This document shows, piece by piece, positions 8,175-15,785 of a DNA stretch of 64,000 bases; within the stretch, counting starts at the first letter, position 1, and every line of letters starts with the position of its first letter. The stretch comes from Saccharobesus litoralis. Its GTDB lineage: Bacteria > Pseudomonadota > Gammaproteobacteria > Enterobacterales > Alteromonadaceae. The notes beneath the pieces were generated by a model. That model was given only the letters and a program-made list of their open reading frames with translations, was not told the DNA's origin and did not search any database. The position numbers and the translations under genes were made by a program. The DNA lies in the NCBI RefSeq assembly GCF_003063625.1, contig NZ_CP026604.1, positions 434,001 through 498,000 of the forward strand, written 5' to 3'.

Positions 8175-9398
8175 ATGAAAACACCTGATTACATACTCGC
8201 GTTTCGCCAGCAATTCCCACTGTTAGTTAATAACCCAGAATTAATCTATCTGGATAACGCGGCGACGACCCAAAAACCTCAATGTTTATTAGATAGTATT
8301 TCACACTTTTATAGCTACTTGAACGCCAATACCCATCGTGCCAATCACCAGTTGGCCAGCAGTGCCACCCAACAATTTGAGTTGGCACGAGAACAAGTTC
8401 AGCATTTTATTAATGCTAAACACTCAAAAGAAATAATTTGGACTAAAGGCACCACTGAGAGCATTAATTTGCTGGCACAAGTTTTATCACAATGCGATCT
8501 ACTTAAAACAAAAGGAAAAGAGATCCTTGTTAGCCAGTTTGAGCATCACGCGAACCTCATCCCCTGGCAACAAGTTTGTCAATCATTAGGCTTAACGCTA
8601 ACCGTTGTTGAAGTCGAAAACATGGACGCCAATAGCATAATAAAGCGTTTTGCACAGCACATAACAGAAGACACGGCTCTCGTAGCCTGCACTCATGTTT
8701 CCAATGCTTTAGGTGTTCGTTTACCTGTAGAGCAAATTGTTGAGTTAGCCAAGTCACACAATGCTTTTAGTTTGATAGATGGTGCACAAGCGATCAATCA
8801 TCATCCAATCGATGTGCAAGTTTTAGATTGTGACTTTTATGTATTTTCAGCCCACAAAATGTATGGCGCAACTGGGCTTGGTGTCCTGTATGGTAAACAA
8901 GCCATTTTAGAACAACTTCCTCCCTATCAATTTGGTGGTGAAATGGTTAGCCAAGCGCAATTCCACACGGCCACTTTCAATCAGTTACCGCATAAATTTG
9001 AAGCCGGAACCAGTAATACCGAAGCTGTCGTTGCCTTTGGTGCGTTATTAGACTGGTTGACTGAACAAAACAGAGACAAGCTACATCACTATGAACAGCA
9101 ATTAAGCCAATATCTGTATAAACAACTACAACAGCTGGATTTTGTACAAATAATTAGCCCAAAGACAGCCACTGGCTCCATCGCATTTAATCTAATTGAT
9201 TGGCACCCTGCTGATGTTGGTGAATTACTGTCACAGATGAATATAGCGGTCCGAGTGGGTCACCATTGCGCTCAGCCATTAATGACAAAGTTAGGTTTAA
9301 GTAACGGCTGTATACGAGCTTCCATTGCCGCATACAATACAGTAGAAGAGATAAATAAACTCATCACCGGCTTACAACAAATAAAAGAGTTTGAATAA
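8175..9398 (+). CDS. csdA: Cysteine desulfurase, SufS/CsdA group
   Basis: PLP enzyme that takes sulfur from cysteine, leaving alanine, and holds it as a persulfide for iron-sulfur cluster or other thiolation pathways. The ATG at 8175 (407 aa) is preferred over an upstream TTG at 8145 because it gives the usual family length. Features: DNAATTQKP near residue 25; TKGTTESINL; the PLP-binding Lys in FSAHKMYG; and the active-site Cys in RVGHHCAQP near residue 360. The SufE-type partner begins 4 bases after its stop, and no suf operon genes are nearby. This fits a CsdA-CsdE pair, although SufS versus CsdA cannot be settled by eye. Confidence 0.92.
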   Translation: MKTPDYILAFRQQFPLLVNNPELIYLDNAATTQKPQCLLDSISHFYSYLNANTHRANHQLASSATQQFELAREQVQHFINAKHSKEIIWTKGTTESINLLAQVLSQCDLLKTKGKEILVSQFEHHANLIPWQQVCQSLGLTLTVVEVENMDANSIIKRFAQHITEDTALVACTHVSNALGVRLPVEQIVELAKSHNAFSLIDGAQAINHHPIDVQVLDCDFYVFSAHKMYGATGLGVLYGKQAILEQLPPYQFGGEMVSQAQFHTATFNQLPHKFEAGTSNTEAVVAFGALLDWLTEQNRDKLHHYEQQLSQYLYKQLQQLDFVQIISPKTATGSIAFNLIDWHPADVGELLSQMNIAVRVGHHCAQPLMTKLGLSNGCIRASIAAYNTVEEINKLITGLQQIKEFE

Positions 9399-9401
9399 TT
9401 T

Positions 9402-9815
9402 ATGGGGTCTATACAAAACAATATTGGCCAGATGCAAGCCCAATTTTCCCAATTTAATCAGTGGGAAGATAGGTATCGCTTTATCATGAAAAGTGGAAAA
9501 AATTTAGCGCCCTACCCAGCTGACAAGCTTAATGACGACTACTTAATAGACGGTTGTGAAAGCCGCGTATGGTTAAATTGGAAAATACAAGATAACAAAT
9601 TATTCATTCAGGCAACGAGCGAAGCACGCATTGTTAAAGGGCTATTATGGATCTTAATTACGCCAATTGACCAACAACCTTTAACTGAAATAGCCGAGCT
9701 TGATTTAGCAGCTTACTTTCAAAGTTTAGGTTTAACTAAACACTTAAGTCCAAGTCGTGGCAATGGCCTGCTCACCATAGCCAAGCATATACAACAAATA
9801 GCACAACAAGCTTAA
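9402..9815 (+). CDS. csdE: SufE/CsdE-type sulfur acceptor protein
   Basis: A 137-residue partner of the cysteine desulfurase; it accepts the persulfide sulfur on a conserved Cys. The family pattern is clear: YLIDGCESRVWL with the acceptor Cys near residue 51, EARIVKGLL, and the C-terminal LSPSRGNGL. It starts 4 bases after the csdA stop, so the two are almost certainly one transcript and translationally coupled. Typical length, nothing missing. Confidence 0.9.
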   Translation: MGSIQNNIGQMQAQFSQFNQWEDRYRFIMKSGKNLAPYPADKLNDDYLIDGCESRVWLNWKIQDNKLFIQATSEARIVKGLLWILITPIDQQPLTEIAELDLAAYFQSLGLTKHLSPSRGNGLLTIAKHIQQIAQQA

Positions 9816-9842
9816 GTGTCAATTTACAAATATCCTTTGTTT

Positions 9843-9971
9843 TATAGTCAAAGCGATCGAGTTTTAGGGGAAGCTGTCAAGCTTCGAGTCCCCATGAGCA
9901 TATGCTCTATTATGTGATTGGGGCGAGTAAGCGCTGACAATGAACCATAAAACTTGAGCGAGAAGACTATA
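9843..9971 (+). repeat. TATAGTC repeat element, copy A (129 bp)
   Basis: Non-coding element with ends TATAGTC/GACTATA between csdE and proS. Inside are a GGGGAAGC/GCTTC-CCCC hairpin and the perfect palindrome GAGCATATGCTC. A near-identical copy of the same length is at 54036-54164 (inverted), and a 176-bp form is at 50745-50920. Confidence 0.85.
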
Positions 9972-10077
9972 TCTCCAATTAAGGCGCTGCTACAATGCAG
10001 CGCAATTTAATTCAAACAACTGTTGTCACAATTAGAATTAATCAATTGCCACAACACCCTAAAACGGAAAACTTTAC

Positions 10078-11799
10078 ATGCGTACCAGCCAGTATGTTTT
10101 ATCAACTTTAAAAGAAACCCCATCAGATGCCGAAGTCATTAGCCATCAGCTAATGCTACGAGCCGGTATGATCCGTAAATTAGCATCGGGTTTATACACT
10201 TGGTTACCCAGTGGTTTAAAAGTATTACGTAAAGTCGAGCGAATTGTTCGTGAAGAAATGGACAAAGCCGGCGCACTAGAAGTGTTAATGCCTGTTGTCC
10301 AACCTGCCGATTTATGGGAAGAGTCGGGTCGCTGGGAGCAATTTGGTCCCGAGCTATTGCGTATTAACGACAGACACGAACGCCCATTTGCTTTGGGTCC
10401 AACGCATGAAGAAGTGATTTCAGAATTAGTGCGCAAAGAAATTAATAGCTACAAACAGTTGCCGATTAATTTATATCAAATTCAAACTAAATTCCGTGAC
10501 GAAGTCAGACCACGTTTTGGTGTGATGCGAGCTCGTGAATTTACTATGAAAGATGCCTACTCGTTCCATCTTTCACAGGACTGTTTGCAAAAAACCTACG
10601 ATGCGATGTTCCAAGCTTACTGTAACGTATTTGACCGCTTAGGCTTAGAATATCGCGCGGTAATCGCCGATACTGGCTCTATTGGTGGCAGCGTTTCACA
10701 CGAATTCCATGTACTCGCTGAGTCAGGCGAAGACGCCATTGTGTTCAGCGATGGTAGTGATTATGCAGCGAATATAGAAAAAGCCGAGTGCTTAATGCCA
10801 AGCATTGAACGCCCTGCTCCGTCTGCCGATGTTGCAAAAGTCGCGACGCCAAATGCCCATTCAATAGAAGAAGTCAGTGCATTCTTAAAAGTGGATGCGC
10901 AGCAAACCGTAAAAACATTATTGGTTCAGGGTGTTAACGAAGAAGGTGAAGCCAGTGGCGTTGTTGCACTTGTTTTACGCGGTGATCATGAATTAAATGA
11001 AGTTAAAGCTGAAAAAATTGCCGGTGTGTTTGCCCCGTTAACTTTTGCCACCGAAGAACAAATAAAACAAACCGCTAATTGCGAAGCGGGATCAATTGGT
11101 CCACAAGGTTTATCTTGCCCTGTTATCGTTGACCGTAGCGCAAGTGTATTAGCCGACTTTGTTTGTGGCGCTAATGAAACTGGCTTCCACCTAACGGGAG
11201 TCAACTGGTTACGAGATATTGAAACCTTCGAGGTTGCGGACATTCGCAATATCCAAGAAGGTGACTTAAGCCCATGCGGTCAAGGTAAAGTGTCGATAAA
11301 GCGCGGTATCGAAGTCGGACATATTTTCCAACTAGGTACAAAATACTCAGAAGCGATGAATGTTGGTGTGTTAACTGAGTCGGGTAAACACGAAGTATTA
11401 ACCATGGGTTGTTACGGTATTGGTGTGTCACGCATTGTAGCTGCAGCAATTGAGCAGAATAACGATAAATGGGGTATCAAATGGCCACAAGCGATTGCAC
11501 CTTTCCAAGTCGTTGTGTTGCCAATGAATATGCACAAATCACATCGCATACCCGATATTGCAGAAAAGATATATGCTGATCTACAAGCAAAAGGGATCGA
11601 AGTTATCTTTGATGACAGAAAAGAGCGCCCAGGTGTCATGTTTGCTGATTGGGAACTAGTAGGTGTAAGCCATACTATTGTCATTGGCGAACGTAACCTA
11701 GATGAAGGTATTGTCGAGTACAAATGCCGCACAACAGGTGAAAAGCAAAGCGTTAAAATTGACGAAATCGTCGACTTTGTGAGCGCTAAAATTGCCTAA
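10078..11799 (+). CDS. proS: Prolyl-tRNA synthetase
   Basis: A 573-residue cytoplasmic class II aminoacyl-tRNA synthetase that charges tRNA-Pro. Bacterial-type architecture: catalytic motifs from residue 1 ([40 protein letters not shown]), the YbaK-like editing insertion around residues 240-380, and the anticodon-binding C-terminus ([10 protein letters not shown] ... [19 protein letters not shown]). Full length. It is preceded by repeat copy A, and its stop codon directly abuts an attC-like hairpin, so the left integron boundary is the proS 3' end. Confidence 0.97.
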   Translation: MRTSQYVLSTLKETPSDAEVISHQLMLRAGMIRKLASGLYTWLPSGLKVLRKVERIVREEMDKAGALEVLMPVVQPADLWEESGRWEQFGPELLRINDRHERPFALGPTHEEVISELVRKEINSYKQLPINLYQIQTKFRDEVRPRFGVMRAREFTMKDAYSFHLSQDCLQKTYDAMFQAYCNVFDRLGLEYRAVIADTGSIGGSVSHEFHVLAESGEDAIVFSDGSDYAANIEKAECLMPSIERPAPSADVAKVATPNAHSIEEVSAFLKVDAQQTVKTLLVQGVNEEGEASGVVALVLRGDHELNEVKAEKIAGVFAPLTFATEEQIKQTANCEAGSIGPQGLSCPVIVDRSASVLADFVCGANETGFHLTGVNWLRDIETFEVADIRNIQEGDLSPCGQGKVSIKRGIEVGHIFQLGTKYSEAMNVGVLTESGKHEVLTMGCYGIGVSRIVAAAIEQNNDKWGIKWPQAIAPFQVVVLPMNMHKSHRIPDIAEKIYADLQAKGIEVIFDDRKERPGVMFADWELVGVSHTIVIGERNLDEGIVEYKCRTTGEKQSVKIDEIVDFVSAKIA

Positions 11800-11800
11800 C

Positions 11801-11903
11801 AAATAACAGAAATAAGCTCGTACGAGGTTGTTTAAATACTTAAAAGGGTGCTAATTAGCACCTTTTTTATTTCAAAACGTCCTTTTGCAGCTTATTGTTA
11901 TGT
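11801..11903 (-). repeat. attC-like recombination site downstream of the VOC cassette
   Basis: A 103-bp imperfect hairpin with outer boxes AAATAAC (11801-11807) and GTTATGT (11897-11903), then AATAAGCT/AGCTTATT with extra bases on one side, as in attC sites. Its centre coincides with the perfect palindrome GGTGCTAATTAGCACC at 11847-11862. It lies 6 bases past the VOC stop, where the cassette's own attC should be. It is less canonical than the site at 12252-12352. Confidence 0.55.
11846..11868 (+). terminator. proS intrinsic terminator (apex of the attC-like hairpin)
   Basis: GGTGC/GCACC stem with loop TAATTA followed by TTTTTT, 47 bases after the proS stop. It is a convincing rho-independent terminator for proS and also forms the tip of the attC-like hairpin at 11801-11903. 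Confidence 0.8.
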
Positions 11904-11909
11904 GTATAT

Positions 11910-12221
11910 TTACGAATATTCCATGAGCTCAACAGGAGCGCCATTTACTTCGATAAAAGCAACACGCAAACCATCACTTGGAGAGTTAGGCTTAATAATA
12001 ACCTTCTTCCCTTCAAGCTCTTCATCTAAATTATCTACCACGAATGCTACGTGGGGTACTGTTTTAACCAACTCTGGATAAGGGGCATCCTTCCAGTAAC
12101 GCTGCCACTGAATCCCATAAGGATTATTTTCATGATCAGATACCGTCATTTTTAGATGAGGTAAGTCGATTTCACCTTCAAAACTCTCTGTTACGGGAAT
12201 TCCCACATGATTAAACTTCAT
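11910..12221 (-). CDS. VOC-family (glyoxalase-like) protein, integron cassette gene
   Basis: A 103-residue vicinal oxygen chelate fold protein: N-terminal MKFNHVGIPV strand with a metal-ligand-like His5, PHVAFVVDNLDEEL in the middle, and GLRVAFIEVNGAPVELMEY at the end, carrying the usual C-terminal Glu. Substrate unknown; the family includes glyoxalases, dioxygenases and resistance proteins. It lies between two attC-type sites in the cassette orientation, with only 30 bases between the upstream attC and its ATG. That is the normal layout of a promoterless integron cassette. Confidence 0.8.
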   Translation of the reverse strand: MKFNHVGIPVTESFEGEIDLPHLKMTVSDHENNPYGIQWQRYWKDAPYPELVKTVPHVAFVVDNLDEELEGKKVIIKPNSPSDGLRVAFIEVNGAPVELMEYS

Positions 12222-12251
12222 AATTTAAATATTCACCTAACTTTGAGATAC

Positions 12252-12352
12252 ACATAACGCCGCCATCACCCGCCGCAGGTAATTGGCGACTTTTTTGCGG
12301 AACGCAAAAAAGGTGCGAATTGCCGGAGGTCGGGTGCATGGCCTTGTTATGT
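12252..12352 (-). repeat. attC site (integron cassette recombination site)
   Basis: A 101-bp imperfect inverted repeat. Minus strand: ACATAAC box, then a long arm, then GTTATGT box. Inner arms pair GGTAATTGGCG-TTTTTTGCG with CGCAAAAAA-GCGAATTGCC around a short GAA loop, with unpaired extra bases typical of attC. The stop codon TAA of the 133-residue gene lies inside the ACATAAC box, and the next cassette gene starts 30 bases after the other box. The predicted cleavage point is G^TTATGT on the minus strand. Confidence 0.8.
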
Positions 12353-12748
12353 TTTGCTTATTTGAACTAGCCTATCAAACATGTGTGTTTTAGGGCCATA
12401 TTTTTGATGTAGCGAAATCTCAAAAGACTCTATTGAAACTAACGCTCCAACAATGATTTCATCTGACTTCCAATACCCGCACCGATCGTATTCTGCGAGC
12501 TCGCCATTGAAGTCAATCTCGACTATATCCCATATTTCATCACAGGAATCGGCGCGCTCTCCAATAAAAACGACCTTTCCCTGATGTACCTTTCGTTCAA
12601 TCTCTCCAGAAAAATAATTATCCCACCACTTTTCGGAACCAACCTTTCCATACTTCTGAATATATTCAGGATAATCAGCAATCAGATCTTCATTGACGCC
12701 ATTCGCCCAAGTAGTAGGCTGATTTTTTAAGTCAAATATCAATGACAT
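12347..12748 (-). CDS. Hypothetical cassette protein (133 aa)
   Basis: A soluble, acidic protein of unknown family with several Trp residues (KWWDNYF, EIWDIVEIDF) and no signal peptide or membrane segment. Its stop codon overlaps the start of the attC at 12252-12352, and it is oriented like the VOC gene, so it is the first cassette of the array. Unknown small soluble proteins are typical of chromosomal integron cassettes. Upstream, where attI and the integrase start should be, lies the RAYT-like repeat array instead. Confidence 0.65.
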   Translation of the reverse strand: MSLIFDLKNQPTTWANGVNEDLIADYPEYIQKYGKVGSEKWWDNYFSGEIERKVHQGKVVFIGERADSCDEIWDIVEIDFNGELAEYDRCGYWKSDEIIVGALVSIESFEISLHQKYGPKTHMFDRLVQISKT

Positions 12749-12820
12749 TGCGCGATCTCAAAAAACAGTCATGATAGAACGACCCATTACTGAGTCGTCC
12801 CCAAATTTAATCAAAGAAAA

Positions 12821-12864
12821 AAATTTAATCAGACACCCATAAAAAAATTTAATCAGACACCCAT
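12821..12864 (+). repeat. Two solo left ends of the RAYT-like element
   Basis: AAATTTAATCAGACACCCAT occurs at 12821-12840 and again at 12845-12864, four A's apart. The second continues into truncated copy A; the first is a stub. Confidence 0.85.
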
Positions 12865-12958
12865 TATTTAATAAACTCCCCTTATTGACAAACCCTAAAA
12901 ATGAATTAAATTTAACTGTATATAACATCAGTTATTTGATTGATTTGGCAGGTAGAAA

Positions 12959-13300
12959 ATGGCAACCGCACGACGCTCGCAAATTTGTTTAGAGGAAACC
13001 CAATATTATCACTGCATATCACGCTGTGTGCGCCGCGCGTTTTTATGCGGCAATGACAAATTCACCACTAAAAACTTTGACCATCGTAAAGGCTGGATAG
13101 TCAAGCGCATCAAACAACTAGCCAGTATCTTTGCCATTGATATTGCGGCTTATGCCGTTATGAGCAACCACTATCATCTCGTACTGCATGTTAACCGCGA
13201 AAAAGCTTTAGCATGGGAAGACCAAACCGTATTAAAACAATGGACATTACTGTGTAAACCTAAACCTGTTGTTGAGCGCTGGTTAACAGGCAAAATTTAA
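12959..13300 (+). pseudogene. Truncated RAYT-like transposase, copy A
   Basis: The first 111 codons of the Y1 transposase, including the HUH motif SNHYHLVLHV, then cut at about 13292 by the next left end, which supplies a stop codon after two more codons. It is clearly related to the intact copy at 13553 but carries scattered substitutions (for example HLVLHVNREKALAWED versus HVVLHVNRDKALTWDD). It is therefore not a fresh tandem duplication. It lacks the catalytic Tyr region and should be inactive. Confidence 0.85.
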
Positions 13301-13312
13301 TCAGACACCCAT
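13293..13312 (+). repeat. Left end starting truncated copy B
   Basis: Exact AAATTTAATCAGACACCCAT, joined directly to the broken end of copy A. The copy runs only to 13438. Confidence 0.85.
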
Positions 13313-13406
13313 TATTTAATAAACTCCCCTTATTGACAAACCCTAAAAATAAATTAAATTTAACTGTATATAACATCAGTTATTTGATTGATTTGGCAGG
13401 TAGACA

Positions 13407-13436
13407 ATGGCAACCGCACGACGCTCGCAAATTTGT
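13407..13436 (+). pseudogene. Ten-codon stub of the RAYT-like transposase, copy B
   Basis: The start of the transposase (MATARRSQIC) is present with its upstream region, then replaced by the next left end at 13439. Only about 146 bp of this copy remain. Confidence 0.8.
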
Positions 13437-13438
13437 AA

Positions 13439-13458
13439 AAATTTAATCAGACACCCAT
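13439..13458 (+). repeat. Left end of the complete RAYT-like element
   Basis: Same 20-bp end as at 12821, 12845 and 13293. It is followed by the roughly 95-bp leader and the intact transposase gene. Confidence 0.85.
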
Positions 13459-13552
13459 TATTTAATAAAGTCCCCTTATTGACAAACCCTAAAAATGAAT
13501 TAGATTTAACTGTATATAACATCAGTTGTTTGATTAATTTGGCAGGTAGACA

Positions 13553-14662
13553 ATGGCAACCGCACGACGCTCGCAAATTTGTTTAGAGGAAACCCAATAT
13601 TATCACTGCATATCACGCTGTGTGCGCCGCGCGTTTTTGTGTGGCAACGACAAATTCACCACCAAAAACTTTGACCATCGCAAAGGTTGGATAGTCAAGC
13701 GCATCAAACAACTTGCCAGTATCTTTGCCATTGATATTGCGGCTTATGCCGTTATGAGCAACCACTATCATGTTGTACTGCATGTTAACCGCGATAAAGC
13801 CTTAACATGGGATGACCAAACCGTATTAAAACAATGGACATTACTATGTAAACCTAAACCCGTTGTTGAGCGCTGGCTATCAGGCAATATCATTAGCCAA
13901 TCTGATAACCTCATTATTCAACAATGTGTTACCGAATACCGCCAACGATTAATGGATATCAGTTGGTTTATGCGCTTTTTAAATGAACATGTTGCAAGGT
14001 TAGCCAATGAAGAAGACAACTGTACAGGCCGATTTTGGGAAGGACGGTTTAAATCACAAGCCTTGTTAGATGAAACTGCATTACTGGCGTGTATGGCTTA
14101 CGTGGATTTAAATCCCATTCGCGCTAATATCACTGATTCCTTAGAAACGTCTGATTACACCTCCATTCAAGAACGCATGGGTTTACAACCTGAACCACAA
14201 ACCAACCCAATACCAGCAAGCGAAAATGACCTAAACGACAATCAGCAAAACGAAAAACTACAGCACGACAACACAAGTACTCCACTGCAAGACAGGCTGG
14301 CATCTATACCTTTAGCGCCACTGCAACGTTTTGCTGGTAATAGCCATATCGAAAACAACAAACAGGCCATTCAACATGAACTGATAAACTATTTGGCATT
14401 GGTTGATTGGACGAGTCGACAAATACACCCAAACAAACGCGGCAAGGTCGCAGCTGAGCATCCCAGTATATTAACCACACTCAATATCACAGAAGATAAT
14501 TGGCTCGCCTTTTCCAACCAAATAGAACAAGACTTTAGCCAAGCCATTGGTACCGAATCACGCTTACACAGTTTTGGACGTTCATTACATAAGAAACGCC
14601 ATCGAGGTTTGGGTAAAGCTAAACGCTATTACGCCATTCCCGCAGCATTGACATCAGCTTGA
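13553..14662 (+). CDS. Y1-type (IS200-like/RAYT) transposase, complete copy
   Basis: A 369-residue single-stranded-DNA transposase of the HUH family related to REP-associated tyrosine transposases. HUH motif SNHYHVVLHV is near residue 70; the family signature GRFWEGRFKSQALLD is near 162; MAYVDLNPIRANI, containing the likely catalytic Tyr, is near residue 183. A C-terminal extension (residues 215-369) with a polar linker ends in a basic RSLHKKRHRGLGKAKRYY stretch. The start has a GGCAGG ribosome-binding site. It is the only intact copy in a nested array. Confidence 0.9.
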   Translation: MATARRSQICLEETQYYHCISRCVRRAFLCGNDKFTTKNFDHRKGWIVKRIKQLASIFAIDIAAYAVMSNHYHVVLHVNRDKALTWDDQTVLKQWTLLCKPKPVVERWLSGNIISQSDNLIIQQCVTEYRQRLMDISWFMRFLNEHVARLANEEDNCTGRFWEGRFKSQALLDETALLACMAYVDLNPIRANITDSLETSDYTSIQERMGLQPEPQTNPIPASENDLNDNQQNEKLQHDNTSTPLQDRLASIPLAPLQRFAGNSHIENNKQAIQHELINYLALVDWTSRQIHPNKRGKVAAEHPSILTTLNITEDNWLAFSNQIEQDFSQAIGTESRLHSFGRSLHKKRHRGLGKAKRYYAIPAALTSA

Positions 14663-14781
14663 ATACCGCCGAAAAAGCGTACTATTAATCTCACCATCCC
14701 GTGTTTATTCACGGTGCTTGCACTTGTACAAGTTTAAGCAATTTCCACTACTAACCCTAAACTTGGGTGATTTTTCAAACC

Positions 14782-14876
14782 ATTATCAAACAAAAGTGAA
14801 GCAAACTGGCTGAATGGCGATGTGTTAACTATTCAACCAAGTCGTTGATCTATTTTTAAGATGGGTGTCTGATTTA
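14782..14876 (+). repeat. Right end of the RAYT-like element, copy 1
   Basis: A 95-bp segment ending GATGGGTGTCTGATTTA, complementary to the left-end core CAGACACCCAT. It is repeated imperfectly at 14886-14980. Confidence 0.75.
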
Positions 14877-14885
14877 TTTTCCTCC

Positions 14886-14980
14886 ATTATTAAACAACAA
14901 TGAAGAAAATAGGTTAAATGGCAATTTGTGTTAGTTATTCAATACAAGTCGCTGGTTTATTTTAGGATGGGTGTCTAGTT
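14886..14980 (+). repeat. Right end of the RAYT-like element, copy 2
   Basis: Diverged direct repeat of 14782-14876 (for example ATTATTAAACAACAATGAAG versus ATTATCAAACAAAAGTGAAG), ending GATGGGTGTCTAGTTAA. Integrase-like coding sequence resumes about 25 bases further on. Confidence 0.75.
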
Positions 14981-15005
14981 AAATTATCTAGTTAAATTAA
15001 TTATT

Positions 15006-15734
15006 TTCGTTTACAAAAATATCTTAAAAAAAGAGACTGATAACCTCAATTTTCGATTTACAAAGCGCCAGATTTCTGTGCCTGTAGTTATTAGCCAACA
15101 AGAAGCAATATCAATAATCAACTTGATGTCTGGAAAATATCAATTAATTTGCAGTTTATTATTTGGTGCTGGTCTCAGGATTAATGAAGCACTTAGATTA
15201 AGGATCAAAGATCTGGATTTTAATAACCAATCTATATTCGTTTTTCGGGGAAAAGGCAACAAAGATAGATGTACTTTACTACCGCTAACACTCGCGCCTA
15301 AGCTTAAAAATCAAATAAATTACGCAACTCGCTTACACCATAAAGATCTTTCCGATGGGTATGGTTTAACGTCGTTACCTATTAGCTTAATAAAAAAATA
15401 TGGTAATGCAGCTAAAGATTTAAGCTGGCAGTATCTATTTGCCTCTTCAACCAGATGCATGCACCCGCAAGACGGTTATATTTGTCGTCATCATATTCAT
15501 GAGTCTGCTTTTCGAAAGCAATTGCGCAAAGCCGTTCTTGCAAGCGGAATTAATAAACGAGTAACTGCCCATACTTTCAAGCATTCCTTTGCCACTGAGC
15601 TTTTACGCAACGGTGCTGATATTAGAACGGTTCAGGAGTTACTTGGCCATAACGATGTTCGAACCACAGAAATTTATACTCACGTAATTGGCAGTAAATT
15701 CGGCTATGCTAAAAGCCCATTGGATTTGGGCTAG
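15006..15734 (+). pseudogene. intI: Integron integrase remnant, N-terminus lost and catalytic Arg replaced
   Basis: Tyrosine recombinase of the integron-integrase subgroup. The extra IntI patch is present (LSDGYGLTSLPISLIKKYGN ... SWQYLFASS ... RHHIHESAF), as are box I GAGLRINEALRLR, box II HTFKHSFATELL and the Tyr motif TTEIYTHV. Homology starts in frame near 15006 (FVYKNILKK), before the GTG at 15078. The roughly 90-residue N-terminal DNA-binding domain is absent, cut where the RAYT right end stops. Box II normally reads HxxR; here it reads HTFK, so the second catalytic Arg is Lys. Both defects argue for an inactive enzyme. Confidence 0.88.
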
Positions 15735-15785
15735 ATAGCAGATAATTAAACAGACACTAAGGGGGAATTCGCGATCAACAACAAA

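Larger units (their letters stand above)
12803..14984 (+). mobile_element. Nested array of RAYT-like (TnpA_REP) elements with repeated ends
   Basis: One complete element carrying a Y1 transposase gene (13553-14662) is preceded by repeated copies of its own left end AAATTTAATCAGACACCCAT at 12821, 12845, 13293 and 13439, with a partial copy at 12803. Each earlier copy is cut off after a different length (about 24, 448 and 146 bp) and followed at once by the next left end. The right end, with the complementary GATGGGTGTCTGATTTA, is also duplicated (14782-14876 and 14886-14980). All copies point the same way. The array separates the integron cassettes from the integrase remnant. Confidence 0.8.

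Noticed and set aside
13376-13576. Minus-strand open frame of 66 codons within the RAYT array
   Set aside because: It is only the reverse reading of the repeated transposase leader and start; no independent evidence.
15746-15763. AATTAAACAGACACTAAG after the integrase remnant, resembling the RAYT left end
   Set aside because: Only the CAGACAC core agrees; too short to call a solo end.
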